Below are positions 40,934-54,337 of a stretch of 64,000 nucleotides of DNA, in pieces (the first letter of the stretch is position 1; each line of letters begins with the position of its first letter). The notes below the pieces were generated by a model. That model saw only the letters and a list, made by a program, of their open reading frames with translations, did not search any database and had not been told where the DNA came from. The DNA lies in assembly GCF_902833085.1 (NCBI RefSeq), contig NZ_CADFEB010000005.1, positions 496,001 to 560,000 of the forward strand, in the 5' to 3' direction. The position numbers were made by a program, and so were the translations under genes. The DNA is from Burkholderia ubonensis (GTDB lineage: Bacteria; Pseudomonadota; Gammaproteobacteria; Burkholderiales; Burkholderiaceae).

Positions 40934-40963
40934 AGTATAGCATGCCGAGTGGTCTGCCCTCAA
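40934..40963 (-). promoter_or_regulatory. rpsB promoter
   Basis: On the minus strand TTGAGG (40958-40963), an 18-bp spacer and TATACT (40934-40939). The -10 is preceded by TGC, an extended -10. The leader is about 210 nt. Confidence 0.7.
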
Positions 40964-41102
40964 GTCGCCCGACACTTTGCCGGGCCGGCGGCGGTGCCCG
41001 CGGCAATCCGCAAAAACCCGCATCCGCGCGGCCGCCGGGGGCTGCGACGCCCGGCATAAGGTGCGATAATCCGTCAATTCACCGCTTTCCAGGCACACCT
41101 CG

Positions 41103-41918
41103 ATGGCTATTACGCTCAAAAACGAACACGATATCGCGCAGATGCGCGTCGCCTGCCGTCTGGCGAGCGAAGTGCTCGACTACCTCACCCCGCACGTCGT
41201 CGCGGGCATCACGACCGCCGAACTCGACCGCCTCTGCCACAACTACATGGTCGACGTGCAGGGCACGGTTCCCGCGACGCTGAACTACCAGCCGCCCGGC
41301 TACCCGCCCTACCCGGCGTCGTGCTGCATTTCCGTCAACGACGTGATCTGCCACGGCATCCCGGGCGACAAGGTGCTCAAGAACGGCGACGCACTGAACA
41401 TCGACGTCACCGTGATCAAGGAAGGCTACTTCGGCGACACGAGCCGGATGTTCATCGTCGGCGAGGGCTCGATCCTCGCGAAGCGCCTCGTGCAGACCAC
41501 CTACGAATGCATGTGGCTCGGCATCGACCAGGTCAAGCCGGGCGCGCACCTCGGCGACATCGGCCACGCGATCCAGAAGCACGCGGAAGCGCAGGGCTAC
41601 AGCGTCGTGCGCGAATACTGCGGCCACGGCATCGGCACGGTGTTCCACGAGGATCCGCAGGTCGTCCACTACGGCCGCCCGGGCACCGGCGTCGAACTGA
41701 AGCCGGGCATGATCTTCACGATCGAGCCGATGATCAACGCCGGCAAGCGCGACATCCGCACGATGCCCGACCAGTGGACGGTCAAGACACGCGACCGCAG
41801 CCTGTCCGCGCAGTGGGAGCACACCGTGCTCGTCACCGACACCGGCTACGACGTGCTGACCGTGTCCGCCGGCTCGCCCGAGCGCCCCGTCTTCGCCAAT
41901 TCGACCCCGGCGGCGTGA
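41103..41918 (+). CDS. map: Methionine aminopeptidase, type I
   Basis: A 271-residue cytosolic metalloenzyme removing N-terminal Met. The five metal ligands are visible in NIDVTVI, GDTSRMF, GHGIGTVFHE, FTIEPM and QWEHTVLV. It is divergent from rpsB and 36 bp upstream of glnD. Confidence 0.97.
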   Translation: MAITLKNEHDIAQMRVACRLASEVLDYLTPHVVAGITTAELDRLCHNYMVDVQGTVPATLNYQPPGYPPYPASCCISVNDVICHGIPGDKVLKNGDALNIDVTVIKEGYFGDTSRMFIVGEGSILAKRLVQTTYECMWLGIDQVKPGAHLGDIGHAIQKHAEAQGYSVVREYCGHGIGTVFHEDPQVVHYGRPGTGVELKPGMIFTIEPMINAGKRDIRTMPDQWTVKTRDRSLSAQWEHTVLVTDTGYDVLTVSAGSPERPVFANSTPAA

Positions 41919-41954
41919 GCGCGTCCGCGCCCGCCCGCCTCTGACCCGCCGCCC

Positions 41955-44531
41955 ATGAGCGCTCACGCCGCCCCCTCGACCGAAGCGCTCTCGCGGCGCG
42001 CCGAATTCAAGGCCGCGAAGGCCGACCTGCTCACGCGCTTTCGCAGCGCGACCAACGTCGCGTCGCTGATGCACGCGCTGTCGAAAGCCACCGACGATGC
42101 GCTCAAGCGCGTCTGGGACGATTGCGGGCTGCCCGCGACGCTCGCGCTCGTCGCGGTCGGCGGCTATGGGCGCGGCGAGCTGGCCCCCTATTCCGACGTC
42201 GACATCCTCGTGCTGCTGCCCGACGGGCACGCCGCCGAACTCGACGCCCGGATCGAGCGCTTCATCGGCATGGCCTGGGATCTCGGCCTCGAGATCGGCA
42301 GCAGCGTGCGCACGGTCGCGCAGTGCATCGAGGAGGCGTCGCAGGACGTCACGGTGCAGACCTCGCTGCTGGAAGCGCGCCGCATCGTCGGCAGCACCGC
42401 GCTGTTCGAGCGCTTCACGGTGCGCTACCACGAGGCGCTCGACGCGCGCGCGTTCTTCACCGCAAAGGTGCTCGAGATGCGCCAGCGCCACGCGAAGAGC
42501 CAGGACACGCCGTACAGCCTCGAGCCGAACGTGAAGGAAAGCCCGGGCGGGCTGCGCGACCTGCAGACGATCCTGTGGATCGCGCGCGCGGCCGGCTTCG
42601 GCAGCAGCTGGCGCGAGCTCGACACACGCGGCCTCATCACCGAGCGCGAAGCGCGCGAGCTGCGCCGCAACGAGGGCTTCCTGAAGACGCTGCGCGCGCG
42701 GCTGCACGTGATCGCCGGGCGCCGCCAGGACATGCTCGTGTTCGACCTGCAGACCCAGGCGGCCGAAAGCTTCGGCTACCAGCCGACGCCCGCGAAGCGC
42801 GCGAGCGAGCAGCTGATGCGCCGCTATTACTGGGCCGCGAAGGCCGTCACGCAGCTCGCGACGATCCTGATCCAGAACATCGAGGCGCAGCTGTTCCCGG
42901 CCACGAGCGGCATCACGCGCGTGCTGTCGCCCGAGCGCTTCGTCGAGAAGCAGGGGATGCTCGAGATCGTCGACGACGACGTGTTCGAGCGCCATCCGGA
43001 CGCGATCCTCGAGGCATTCCTGCTCTACGAGACGACGCGCGGCGTGAAGGGCCTGTCCGCGCGCACGCTGCGGGCGCTGTACAACTCGCGCGAGATCATG
43101 AACAACACGTGGCGGCGCGATCCGCAGAACCGCCGCACGTTCATGCAGATCCTGCAGCAGCCCGAAGGCATCACGCACGCGTTCCGGCTGATGAACCAGA
43201 CGAGCGTGCTCGGCCGCTATCTGCTGAACTTCCGCCGCATCGTCGGCCAGATGCAGCACGACCTGTATCACGTGTACACGGTCGACCAGCACATCCTGAT
43301 GGTGCTGCGCAACATCCGCCGCTTCGCGGTCGCCGAGCATGCGCACGAATATCCGTTCTGCAGCCAGCTGATCGGCAACTTCGAGCGGCCGTGGGTGTTG
43401 TACATCGCGGCGCTGTTCCACGACATCGCGAAGGGCCGCGGCGGCGATCACTCGACGCTCGGGATGGCCGACGCGCGGCGCTTCTGCCGCGAGCACGGCG
43501 TGGCCGGCGACGATGCCGCGCTGATCGTCTGGCTGGTCCAGCATCACCTGACGATGAGCCAGGTCGCGCAGAAGCAGGACACGAGCGATCCGGAAGTCGT
43601 CAAGCGCTTCGCCGATCTCGTCGGCAGCGAACGCCGGCTGACGGCGCTCTACCTGCTGACCGTCGCCGACATCCGCGGCACCAGCCCGAAGGTCTGGAAC
43701 ACGTGGAAGGGCAAGCTGCTCGAAGACCTGTACCGCGCGGCGCTCGCGGTGCTGGGCGGCGCGCAACCCGACGCGCATTCCGAACTGAAGTCGCGCCAGG
43801 AAGAGGCGCTCGCGCTGCTGCGCCTCGAGACCGTGCCCACCGATGCGCACCGCGCGCTGTGGGACCAGCTCGACGTCGGCTTCTTCCTGCGCCACGACGC
43901 CGCCGACATCGCCTGGCAGACCCGCGTGCTGTACCGGCACGTGAACGCCGAGACCGCGATCGTGCGCGCGCGGCCGTCGCCCGTCGGCGATGCGCTGCAG
44001 GTGCTCGTCTACGTGAAGGACCGCGCGGACCTGTTCGCGGGCATCTGCGCGTACTTCGACCGCAACGGTCTGTCGGTGCTCGACGCGCGCATCAGCACGA
44101 CGCGGCACGGCTATGCGCTCGACAACTTCATCGTCACGCAGACCGAGCACGACGTGCAGTACCGCGACATCGCGAACCTCGTCGAGCAGCAGCTGGCGAC
44201 GCGCCTCGCCGAGGCCGCGCCGCTGCCGGAACCTTCAAAGGGCCGGCTGTCGCGGCTGTCGCGGACGTTTCCGATCACGCCGCGCGTCGACCTGCGGGCC
44301 GACGAGCGCGGCCAGTACTACATCCTGTCCGTGTCCGCCAACGACCGGCCGGGCCTTCTCTATTCGATCGCGCGCGTGCTGGCCGAGCACCGGGTCGGCG
44401 TCCACGCGGCGCGGATCAATACGCTCGGCGAACGCGTCGAGGACATCTTCCTGCTCGACGGCGCCGGCCTCTCCGGCAACCGTCTGCAGATTCAGGTGGA
44501 AACCGAGTTGCTGCGCGCGATCGCAGTCTGA
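41955..44531 (+). CDS. glnD: Bifunctional uridylyltransferase/uridylyl-removing enzyme GlnD
   Basis: An 858-residue nitrogen sensor that uridylylates and de-uridylylates PII proteins. The nucleotidyltransferase domain has GGYGRGE (69-75) and SDVD (80-83). An HD domain follows at about residue 488 ([13 protein letters not shown]). Two C-terminal ACT domains (about 675-745 and 790-858) bind glutamine. It sits between map and the pseudouridine synthase gene. Confidence 0.97.
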   Translation: MSAHAAPSTEALSRRAEFKAAKADLLTRFRSATNVASLMHALSKATDDALKRVWDDCGLPATLALVAVGGYGRGELAPYSDVDILVLLPDGHAAELDARIERFIGMAWDLGLEIGSSVRTVAQCIEEASQDVTVQTSLLEARRIVGSTALFERFTVRYHEALDARAFFTAKVLEMRQRHAKSQDTPYSLEPNVKESPGGLRDLQTILWIARAAGFGSSWRELDTRGLITEREARELRRNEGFLKTLRARLHVIAGRRQDMLVFDLQTQAAESFGYQPTPAKRASEQLMRRYYWAAKAVTQLATILIQNIEAQLFPATSGITRVLSPERFVEKQGMLEIVDDDVFERHPDAILEAFLLYETTRGVKGLSARTLRALYNSREIMNNTWRRDPQNRRTFMQILQQPEGITHAFRLMNQTSVLGRYLLNFRRIVGQMQHDLYHVYTVDQHILMVLRNIRRFAVAEHAHEYPFCSQLIGNFERPWVLYIAALFHDIAKGRGGDHSTLGMADARRFCREHGVAGDDAALIVWLVQHHLTMSQVAQKQDTSDPEVVKRFADLVGSERRLTALYLLTVADIRGTSPKVWNTWKGKLLEDLYRAALAVLGGAQPDAHSELKSRQEEALALLRLETVPTDAHRALWDQLDVGFFLRHDAADIAWQTRVLYRHVNAETAIVRARPSPVGDALQVLVYVKDRADLFAGICAYFDRNGLSVLDARISTTRHGYALDNFIVTQTEHDVQYRDIANLVEQQLATRLAEAAPLPEPSKGRLSRLSRTFPITPRVDLRADERGQYYILSVSANDRPGLLYSIARVLAEHRVGVHAARINTLGERVEDIFLLDGAGLSGNRLQIQVETELLRAIAV

Positions 44532-44557
44532 AACAGTTTGAAAGTATCCCAGCGTTT

Positions 44558-46411
44558 ATGCGCACCAAATTGACCGTCAAGAATCCGCGGCCGGCGTCGC
44601 CGACCCGCGCACCCGTCCGTTCCGGCAGCCTCGTCGCCCGCAAGCCGGTGCGCGCCGCCGCACCGGATGCGGCAGCCAAGCCGGCCCGCCCGAAGAAGGC
44701 GCCCGCGCCGGCGGCCGCCGGCGAGCGTGCGTTCAAGCCGCGCGCCGCCGGCGGCGCGGACCGCCCGGGCGCGGATCGCGCACCGGCGAAACGTCCGCCG
44801 CGTGACGGCGGCGCCGAGCGGAGCTATCGCGGCGGCGATGCGAAACCCACCGGCCGCACCGAACAACGTGGCGCGAGCCGCCCCGGCGAAAACCGCCCGT
44901 ATCGCAACGCGGAAGGCAAGCCCGGTGCGCGCGGCGAGCGCGGCGAATCGCGCCCGTATCGCAGCGCGGATGCAAAACCCGCGGGCCGTACCGAGCGCGG
45001 TGAGCGCCGCTCGGGCGAGGACCGTCCGTATCGCAACACGGAAGGCAAGCCCGGTGCACGCGGCGAGCGCGGCGAATCTCGTCCATATCGCAGCGCGGAT
45101 GCAAAACCCGCAGGCCGTACCGAGCGCGGCGAGCGCCGCTCCGGTGAAGGCCGCCCGTATCGCAGCGCGGACGCGAAGCCCACGGGCCGCACGGAACGCA
45201 GCGAGCGCCGCTCCGGCGAGGACCGTCCATATCGCAGCGCAGAAGGCAAGCCCGCCGTGCGCGGCGATACCCGCCCGTATCGGAGCGCGGATGCAAGACC
45301 CGCGGGCGAGCGCCGCAGCGCCGACGGCAAGTTCAGCCGAGGCAAGCCCGACGCGCGCCCGGCCCGCCGCGGCGACGACGATGCGCGCCCGCGCCGTGCG
45401 AGCGCCGGCGCCGAAGGCGGCAAGCGCCCCTATCGCGACACGGCCGGCGGCGAAGGCGCGAAGCGCAGCTTCGGCGAACGCCGCACTTCGTCCGACCGCC
45501 CGGCCCGCGCGCCGCGCGACGGCGATCGCGCCGCGCGCGGCCCGAACGCCCCCGCCAAGCGCGGCGCTGCCGAACGGCCGTCGTCCGGCGCGGGCTTCAA
45601 GACCGCGCAACCGGTGAAGCGCCGGGCAGCCGACGTGGATCGCGGCGACGAGTCCGGCCTGATGCGCCTGTCGAAGCGGATGTCCGAACTGGGCCTGTGC
45701 TCGCGCCGCGAAGCCGACGAATGGATCGAGAAAGGCTGGGTGCTGGTCGACGGCGAACGCATCGACACGCTCGGCACCAAGGTGCGCGCCGACCAGCGCA
45801 TCGAGATCGACGAACGCGCCAGCGCGGCACAAGCGGCGCAGGTGACGATCCTGCTGCACAAGCCGGTCGGCTACGTGTCGGGCCAGGCGGAAGACGGCTA
45901 CGAGCCCGCGACCGTGCTGATCACGCGCGAGAACCACTGGAGTGGCGACCGCTCGGCGCTGCGCTTCTCGCCGCAGCATCTGCACTCGCTCGCACCGGCC
46001 GGCCGGCTCGACATCGACTCGACCGGCCTGCTCGTGCTGACGCAGAACGGCCGGATTGCGAAGCAGCTGATCGGCGAACAGTCGGACATCGACAAGGAAT
46101 ACCTGGTGCGCGTGCGCTTCGGCGAGCGCCTGATCGACATTGACCAGCACTTCCCGGCGGAATCCCTCGCGAAGCTGCGCCACGGCCTCGAGCTCGACGG
46201 CGTCGCGCTGAAGCCCGCGATGGTGAGCTGGCAGAACAGCGAGCAGCTGCGCTTCGTGCTGCGCGAAGGCAAGAAGCGCCAGATCCGCCGCATGTGCGAG
46301 CTGGTCGGCCTCGAGGTGGTCGGCCTCAAGCGCGTGCGCATGGGCCGCGTGATGCTCGGCGCGCTGCCGCAGGGGCAATGGCGCTACCTGTCGGCCGACG
46401 AGACGTTCTGA
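44558..46411 (+). CDS. rluB: RluB-type 23S rRNA pseudouridine synthase with repeat-rich N-terminal extension
   Basis: A 617-residue protein. Residues 369-617 are a complete RsuA/RluB-family enzyme: S4 domain ([20 protein letters not shown]) then the catalytic domain with Asp485 in [11 protein letters not shown] and [10 protein letters not shown] near the end. The first ~365 residues are Arg/Ala/Pro/Gly/Glu-rich, disordered and repetitive, with eight RPYR-type units (see repeat). Most RluB proteins lack such a long N-terminal extension. The start ATG 44558 is 26 bp after glnD. RluB rather than RluE/F is inferred from the S4 domain and general similarity. Confidence 0.9.
   Translation: MRTKLTVKNPRPASPTRAPVRSGSLVARKPVRAAAPDAAAKPARPKKAPAPAAAGERAFKPRAAGGADRPGADRAPAKRPPRDGGAERSYRGGDAKPTGRTEQRGASRPGENRPYRNAEGKPGARGERGESRPYRSADAKPAGRTERGERRSGEDRPYRNTEGKPGARGERGESRPYRSADAKPAGRTERGERRSGEGRPYRSADAKPTGRTERSERRSGEDRPYRSAEGKPAVRGDTRPYRSADARPAGERRSADGKFSRGKPDARPARRGDDDARPRRASAGAEGGKRPYRDTAGGEGAKRSFGERRTSSDRPARAPRDGDRAARGPNAPAKRGAAERPSSGAGFKTAQPVKRRAADVDRGDESGLMRLSKRMSELGLCSRREADEWIEKGWVLVDGERIDTLGTKVRADQRIEIDERASAAQAAQVTILLHKPVGYVSGQAEDGYEPATVLITRENHWSGDRSALRFSPQHLHSLAPAGRLDIDSTGLLVLTQNGRIAKQLIGEQSDIDKEYLVRVRFGERLIDIDQHFPAESLAKLRHGLELDGVALKPAMVSWQNSEQLRFVLREGKKRQIRRMCELVGLEVVGLKRVRMGRVMLGALPQGQWRYLSADETF
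44819..45319 (+). repeat. In-frame tandem repeat in the rluB N-terminal extension
   Basis: Eight units, each beginning R(P/S)YR, start at 44819, 44894, 44951, 45023, 45080, 45152, 45224 and 45272. Units are 16-25 codons and alternate between [19 protein letters not shown] and [15 protein letters not shown] types, so part of the array repeats at 129 bp. Near-identical copies suggest recent expansion or homogenisation. Confidence 0.9.
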
Positions 46412-46455
46412 CGGCGGTTCCGACGGCCATACGCGGCGCGTCCGCGCACGTTACG

Positions 46456-46489
46456 AAAAAGCCCGCCGTGTTTTTCCGGCGGGCTTTTC
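46456..46489 (+). terminator. Terminator between rluB and def
   Basis: AAAAGCCCGCCG pairs with CGGCGGGCTTTT around an eight-base loop. Flanking A and T runs let it serve both converging genes. Confidence 0.85.
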
Positions 46490-46530
46490 TCATTCCGGCG
46501 GGCAACGCGAGCGATCGCATCCGCCCCGCA

Positions 46531-49172
<2,642 letters not shown>

Positions 49173-49285
49173 TTATCTCAGTTTGGCGCCGCGCCGGGGG
49201 CCGGAAACGGCGTGGCGCGCGATGCTGCCGACAGCCGCCGGCAGCGGGTCGCGGCGGCATCGCACGCCGCGACCGGCGGTTCGCG

Positions 49286-50587
49286 TTACTGGCTGAACAG
49301 CCGCCGCGTGACCGGCGAGCCGGCCGGAATGCCGGCTTCCTCGAGCTTCGCGTACAGCTTCATCAACTGCTGCTCGATCGCGAGCAGCGTCGATTCCGGC
49401 AGCGGCCGGCGCTGGTCGTCGACCACCCGCGCGCCGATCCGCTCGGACAGCGACTTCGCGTAGTCGCACATCAGCCGGAACGGCAGGATGTCCTCTTCCG
49501 CGACCGGCACGTCGAGCACCAGCGTGATCATGTTGCCGCCCTTGTAGGTCAGGTCGTCGCGCAGGAAGTTGGTATCGCCGAACTGCAGCATGAACACCGG
49601 ATTCTGCTTCGCGTCGAGCTTGACGAAGCGCGTGCCGTCGCGCGACAGCAGCAGCCCGTCCTGCGACGCCACCGCCTGCACGTAGTTGGCCGACCACGGC
49701 GCGCCGTCCGACATCACGTTGATCGACAGCTGCGCGTCGCATTGCGCGGCGAAGCCGTCGAGCTCGCGCGCCATCGACACCGTCTCCATCATGTCCGGGA
49801 ATTCGGGCGCGCCGTCGATCGCGTCGGCGAACTGCTGGACGCCCGTCACGAATTCCGAGAACTCCAGCTCGTTCAGCGGGCCGCCGCGGTTCGCGAGCTG
49901 CGCGGCCGCGCGCAGCTCGTCGTAGCGCACGCCGTTCTGCAGCAGCTCCCAGTTGCCGCCCTCCGGCTTGCCTTCGATGTGCACCGGCTTGCTGCCCGCG
50001 CGACGCAGGCGCTGTGCGGCCGGCAGGATCTTGTCGCCCGGCAGCGGCGACGCGAGACGGATCGGCACGATGCAATCGATCCGGCGGTCGACGACCGCGG
50101 GCGGCGCCGCGGAGATCGTCGTCGCGGCCGGCAGCACCGGCTCGATCGGCTCAACCGGCTCGCTCGCGCCGCTTTCGTCGGCCGTCTCGGCGACCGGCAG
50201 ATCGGCCGACGTCGCCTCGGCCTGCAGGTCCGCCGGCATGTCGGCAGGCGCCGCGCCGGCCAAGGCGGCCCCGCCTGAAGTGGCCCCGCCTGAGGTGGCC
50301 CCGCCGAACGTCGGCTCGACGCGTGCGGCCTCGGCCGACGCGCCCGCGGCGCCGGTCGCACCCTCGGCGTCCGGCGCCGCCGACTCGCGGCGCGCCGGCT
50401 GGCGCACGGGCTCGATGAACGGCAGCTCGTCGTCACGCTCCGGGCGGTGCATCGCGTCCGCCGTCTCCTGCGGCATCGGACGCGGCATCTTGCGCCGCAC
50501 CTTCGCGCCCTGCCACGCGTTGTAGACCACGACGCCGCCCACCACGACCGCGCCTGCGCCGATCAAACCGAGTGTCAACTCGTCCAT
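49286..50587 (-). CDS. zipA: Cell division protein ZipA
   Basis: A 433-residue inner-membrane division protein. A single N-terminal helix (about 4-24) leads into a charged stretch, a long Ala/Pro/Glu-rich linker (about 60-185) and a C-terminal ZipA FtsZ-binding domain (about 280-425). Between smc and ligA, its usual place in Burkholderia relatives. ATG 50587 starts the membrane helix; an upstream in-frame start would add a basic stretch. Confidence 0.85.
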   Translation of the reverse strand: MDELTLGLIGAGAVVVGGVVVYNAWQGAKVRRKMPRPMPQETADAMHRPERDDELPFIEPVRQPARRESAAPDAEGATGAAGASAEAARVEPTFGGATSGGATSGGAALAGAAPADMPADLQAEATSADLPVAETADESGASEPVEPIEPVLPAATTISAAPPAVVDRRIDCIVPIRLASPLPGDKILPAAQRLRRAGSKPVHIEGKPEGGNWELLQNGVRYDELRAAAQLANRGGPLNELEFSEFVTGVQQFADAIDGAPEFPDMMETVSMARELDGFAAQCDAQLSINVMSDGAPWSANYVQAVASQDGLLLSRDGTRFVKLDAKQNPVFMLQFGDTNFLRDDLTYKGGNMITLVLDVPVAEEDILPFRLMCDYAKSLSERIGARVVDDQRRPLPESTLLAIEQQLMKLYAKLEEAGIPAGSPVTRRLFSQ

Positions 50588-50686
50588 GCACGCTCCATCA
50601 CAATTCTTTTTCGTTGGGCTCGCAAGCGGGGCGCCATTGCGCCGGGCGGCTCGGCGCCGCACGCCCGCGAATCCGGTTCGTAAACG

Positions 50687-53600
50687 TCAATTCTGGGCAA
50701 AACCCGCGGCGGTTTCCATGTCCACCGCGACGATCCGCGACACGCCCTGCTCCTGCATCGTCACGCCGATCAGCTGCTGCGCCATCTCCATCGCGATCTT
50801 GTTGTGCGAGATGAAGAGGAACTGCGTCTTGTCCGACATCGCGCGCACGAGGTTCGCGAAACGCTCGGTGTTCGCGTCGTCGAGCGGTGCGTCGACCTCG
50901 TCCAGCAGACAGAACGGGGCCGGGTTCAGCTGGAACATCGCGAACACCAGCGCGGTCGCGGTCAGCGCCTTCTCGCCGCCGGACAGCAGGTGGATCGTCG
51001 CGTTCTTCTTGCCGGGCGGCTGCGCCATCACCTGCACGCCGGCGTCGAGGATCTCGTCGCCCGTCATGATCAGCTTCGCCTGGCCGCCGCCGAACAGGCG
51101 CGGGAACAGGTCGCTGAAATGACGATTGACTTCGTCGAAGGTTCCCTGCAGCAGCGTGCGGGTCTCCTGGTCGATCTTGTGGATCGCGTCCTCGAGGGTC
51201 GTGATCGCGTCGTTCAGGTCGGCCGACTGCGCGTCGAGGAACACCTTGCGCTCGTTGGCGGCCTTCAGTTCGTCGAGCGCCGCCATGTTCACGGGGCCGA
51301 GCGCGTTGATCGCATTGTTGATCCGCGTGACCTCGCCCTGCAGGTACGACGGCTTCAGGTCCGGCGTCAGCTTCTCGCGCAGCGCGGCCTCGTCGACCTC
51401 GGCCGTCGCGAGCTGCTCGGCGAACTGCTCGACCGCCAGGCGCGCCGCCTGCTCCTTCAGCTGCAGCTCGGTGATGCGGTCGCGCAGCGGCTGCAGCGAA
51501 CGCTCGGCGACGAGACGCTGCTCGTCCGACGCGCGCAGCTTCGCGGTCAGGTCGTCGAGCTCGATGCGCGCGGCCTGCAGCGCCTCTTCCTTCACCGCGC
51601 GGATTTCGAGCGCGTCCTGCAGGCCCGTATGCGCGGTCTGCTCGTTGATCGTCTCGAGCTCGGCGCGCGCGTCTTCCAGCGACGCGGCGACGCGCTCGCT
51701 CTGCTCGTGCGCGACCTGGATGCTGCGCTTGAGCTCGTCGATCCGGGTCGCCGCATTGCGCGCGGCGAAGCGCGCGTCGTTCGCGCCGCGCTCCAGATCG
51801 CGCGCCGCCTGGCGCGCCTGCGACAGCGATTCGTCGAGCGACTCGAATGCGAGCTGGTTGTCCTCGAAGCGCGCCTGCAGTTCCGCCAGCTCGCCGTCGA
51901 AGCGCTCGAAATTCGCTTCCGACTCCGCGCGCAGCGCACGCTGCTCCTCGACCTGCGCGCCGATTTCCTCGAGCTCCTCGCGGATCTGCGTGCTGCGCTG
52001 CGTGTAGCGCTCGTGCGCCTGCGCGAGCTTCAGCACGTCCATCTGCAATGCGTGCACCCGCTGCGTCGCGCGCTCGGCCTGCGCGCGCACGTCGGTGAGC
52101 GCCTGCGTCGCCTGCGTGTGCGCGGCTTCCGCGCGCACCACGGCCGACTTCGCTTCGTCCGCGAGCAGCGCCTGCGCGCGCACCTGGCGCGTCAGGTTCT
52201 CGATTTCCTGCTGGCGCGCGAGCATCCCCGCCTGTTCCGAATCGGCCGCGTACAGCTGCACGCCGACGCGCGTGACGAGATGGCCCGCCTTGACGACGAA
52301 CGAGCCGCCGGCCGGCAGCTGCGTGCGCGTCGCGAGCGCCTGCGCGACGTCGTCGGCGACGTACACGTTGCCGAGCCAGTCGTTCAGCACCGCGCGGATG
52401 CCCGCGTCGTCGATGCGCACGAGCGACAGCACCGGGCGCAGCCCGGCCGCCGCCACGGGCGGCTCGCCGGCCGGCGGCGGCGCGTAGAACGCGAGCTTCG
52501 CGGGCGGCGCGTCGGTCGCGAACGCCTTCACCCAGTCGAGATTCGACACTTCGAGCGCGGCAAGCCGCTCGCGCAGCACGGCCTCGAGCGCCGTTTCCCA
52601 GCCCGGCTCGACATGCAGCTTCTTCCACAGCCGCGGCAGCGTGCCGAGCTCGTGCTTGTCGAGCCACGGCTGCACCTTGCCCTCGGTCTGCACGTTCTCC
52701 TGCAGCTGCTTGAGCGCGGCGAGGCGCGCCTCGAGCTGATGGATCTGCGCGCTTTCGGCCTGCACGCGCTCGTGTGCGGCACGGCGCTCGGCGTCGAGGC
52801 GCGGCACGGTTTCCTGCGCGTCGGCGAGCCGAGCCTGCGCGTCGGAGAGGATTTCTTCCTGTTCGGCGAGCTGCATGCGCAGCTCCTCGAGCTGCGCCTC
52901 GTCCGGCGCGTCGAGGCCGCCCGCTTCCGCCTTCAGGCGTTCCTGCCGCTGCTGCAGCTGCTGCAGCTGCTGGTCGGCGTTGCGCTGGTGCGCGGCCTCG
53001 AGCTTCAGCGACTGCTCGGTCTGCGCGATCCGCGCGCGCTCGTCGTTGAGCTGCGCCTGCGCATCGCGCCAGGTCGCCTCGAGCGCCGGCAGCGCGTCGT
53101 GCTTCGCCGCGGCGTCATCCTCGGCGAGCGCGGCCTTCTCGTCGGCGACCGCGCGCGCTTCCTCGGCTTCCTCGAGCTCGTCCTGCGCCTTCTCGGCCTG
53201 CGCGCGCCACTGCTCGCGCTGCGCGTTGAGCGCGGCGATCTGCGCCTGCACGCGGTTGCGCGATTCGACGATGAACTTGATCTCGGCCTCGAGCCGGCTG
53301 ACTTCGGCGTTCGCCTCGTAGAGCGAGCCCTGCGCGCCCTGCATCGCATCGCTCGCCGCGTAGTGCGCGACGCGCAGCGTCTCGAGCTGCGACTCGACCT
53401 CGCGCAGCTTCGCGGTCTGTGCTTCCAGATCGATCTGCGCCTGCTCGATCGCGCGCTGCTGCTTCTGCTGCTCGCCGCCGGCCTCGTTCTTGCGCAGCAG
53501 CCACAGCAGGCGCTGCTTTTCCTCGCCGTCGGCGACGAGTTCCTTGTAGCGGGTCGCGACGACTGCCTGCGCGTCGAGCTTCTCGAGGTTCGCGGTGAGC

Positions 53601-54199
53601 TCGCGGACGATGTCCTCGACGCGGGTCAGGTTCTCGCGCGTGTCGTGCAGGCGGTTCTCGGTCTCGCGGCGGCGTTCCTTGTACTTCGACACGCCCGCGG
53701 CTTCCTCGAGGAACACGCGCAGCTCTTCGGGCTTCGCCTCGATGATCCGCGCGATCATGCCCTGCCCGATGATCGCGTAGGCGCGCGGGCCGAGGCCGGT
53801 GCCGAGGAAGATGTCCTGGATGTCGCGGCGGCGCGCCGGCAGGTTGTTGATGTAGTAGCTCGACGTGCCGTCGCGCGTCAGCACGCGCTTCACGGCGATC
53901 TCGCCGTACTGGCCCCACTGCCCGGCCGCACGGCCGTCGGAGTTGTCGAAGATCAGCTCGACGCTCGCCCGGCTGCCGGGCTTGCGGGCGGTCGAGCCGT
54001 TGAAGATCACGTCCTGCATCGACTCGCCACGCAGCTCGGACGCGCGCGACTCGCCGAGCACCCAGCGCACGGCGTCGATGATGTTGGACTTGCCGCACCC
54101 GTTCGGGCCTACCACGCCGACAAGCTGGCCCGGAACCTGGAAATGCGTGGGATCGACAAAGGATTTGAAGCCAGCGAGTTTGATCGAGCTCAGACGCAC
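50687..54199 (-). CDS. smc: Chromosome segregation protein SMC
   Basis: A 1170-residue ATPase for chromosome condensation. Walker A GPNGCGKS is at 31-38. Long coiled coils flank a hinge at about residues 505-650. The C-terminal signature and Walker B (LSGGEKALTATALVFA, LLDEVDAPLDDANTERF) complete the head. The start is GTG 54199 (VRLSSIKLAGFKSF); earlier in-frame codons are not conserved. It is divergent from nothing; the next gene upstream, a DMT transporter, is on the same strand. Confidence 0.96.
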   Translation of the reverse strand: MRLSSIKLAGFKSFVDPTHFQVPGQLVGVVGPNGCGKSNIIDAVRWVLGESRASELRGESMQDVIFNGSTARKPGSRASVELIFDNSDGRAAGQWGQYGEIAVKRVLTRDGTSSYYINNLPARRRDIQDIFLGTGLGPRAYAIIGQGMIARIIEAKPEELRVFLEEAAGVSKYKERRRETENRLHDTRENLTRVEDIVRELTANLEKLDAQAVVATRYKELVADGEEKQRLLWLLRKNEAGGEQQKQQRAIEQAQIDLEAQTAKLREVESQLETLRVAHYAASDAMQGAQGSLYEANAEVSRLEAEIKFIVESRNRVQAQIAALNAQREQWRAQAEKAQDELEEAEEARAVADEKAALAEDDAAAKHDALPALEATWRDAQAQLNDERARIAQTEQSLKLEAAHQRNADQQLQQLQQRQERLKAEAGGLDAPDEAQLEELRMQLAEQEEILSDAQARLADAQETVPRLDAERRAAHERVQAESAQIHQLEARLAALKQLQENVQTEGKVQPWLDKHELGTLPRLWKKLHVEPGWETALEAVLRERLAALEVSNLDWVKAFATDAPPAKLAFYAPPPAGEPPVAAAGLRPVLSLVRIDDAGIRAVLNDWLGNVYVADDVAQALATRTQLPAGGSFVVKAGHLVTRVGVQLYAADSEQAGMLARQQEIENLTRQVRAQALLADEAKSAVVRAEAAHTQATQALTDVRAQAERATQRVHALQMDVLKLAQAHERYTQRSTQIREELEEIGAQVEEQRALRAESEANFERFDGELAELQARFEDNQLAFESLDESLSQARQAARDLERGANDARFAARNAATRIDELKRSIQVAHEQSERVAASLEDARAELETINEQTAHTGLQDALEIRAVKEEALQAARIELDDLTAKLRASDEQRLVAERSLQPLRDRITELQLKEQAARLAVEQFAEQLATAEVDEAALREKLTPDLKPSYLQGEVTRINNAINALGPVNMAALDELKAANERKVFLDAQSADLNDAITTLEDAIHKIDQETRTLLQGTFDEVNRHFSDLFPRLFGGGQAKLIMTGDEILDAGVQVMAQPPGKKNATIHLLSGGEKALTATALVFAMFQLNPAPFCLLDEVDAPLDDANTERFANLVRAMSDKTQFLFISHNKIAMEMAQQLIGVTMQEQGVSRIVAVDMETAAGFAQN

Positions 54200-54337
54200 G
54201 GCGGTATCGGATGTGAAGAAGGTGTGAAACGGACGACGACACGCCGCGCCGGACCAGCCGGCCCTTGCGCGCGGCGCGCCTCGGAATTCAAAAACGGGGC
54301 CGCGCTCTCGAGCGTCGGGCCCCGCAAACGGCACCCA

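Larger units (their letters stand above)
40719..41102. promoter_or_regulatory. rpsB/map divergent intergenic region
   Basis: A 384-bp region with no gene. It contains the rpsB promoter and leader on the minus strand and a possible -10 for map (GATAAT at 41065-41070) on the plus strand. Confidence 0.6.

Noticed and set aside
42122..46411. Very long open frame (1429 codons) containing the rluB gene
   Set aside because: The upstream two thirds is a shadow of glnD in another frame with Arg/Ala-rich, unconserved translation. Only the part from 44558 is coding.
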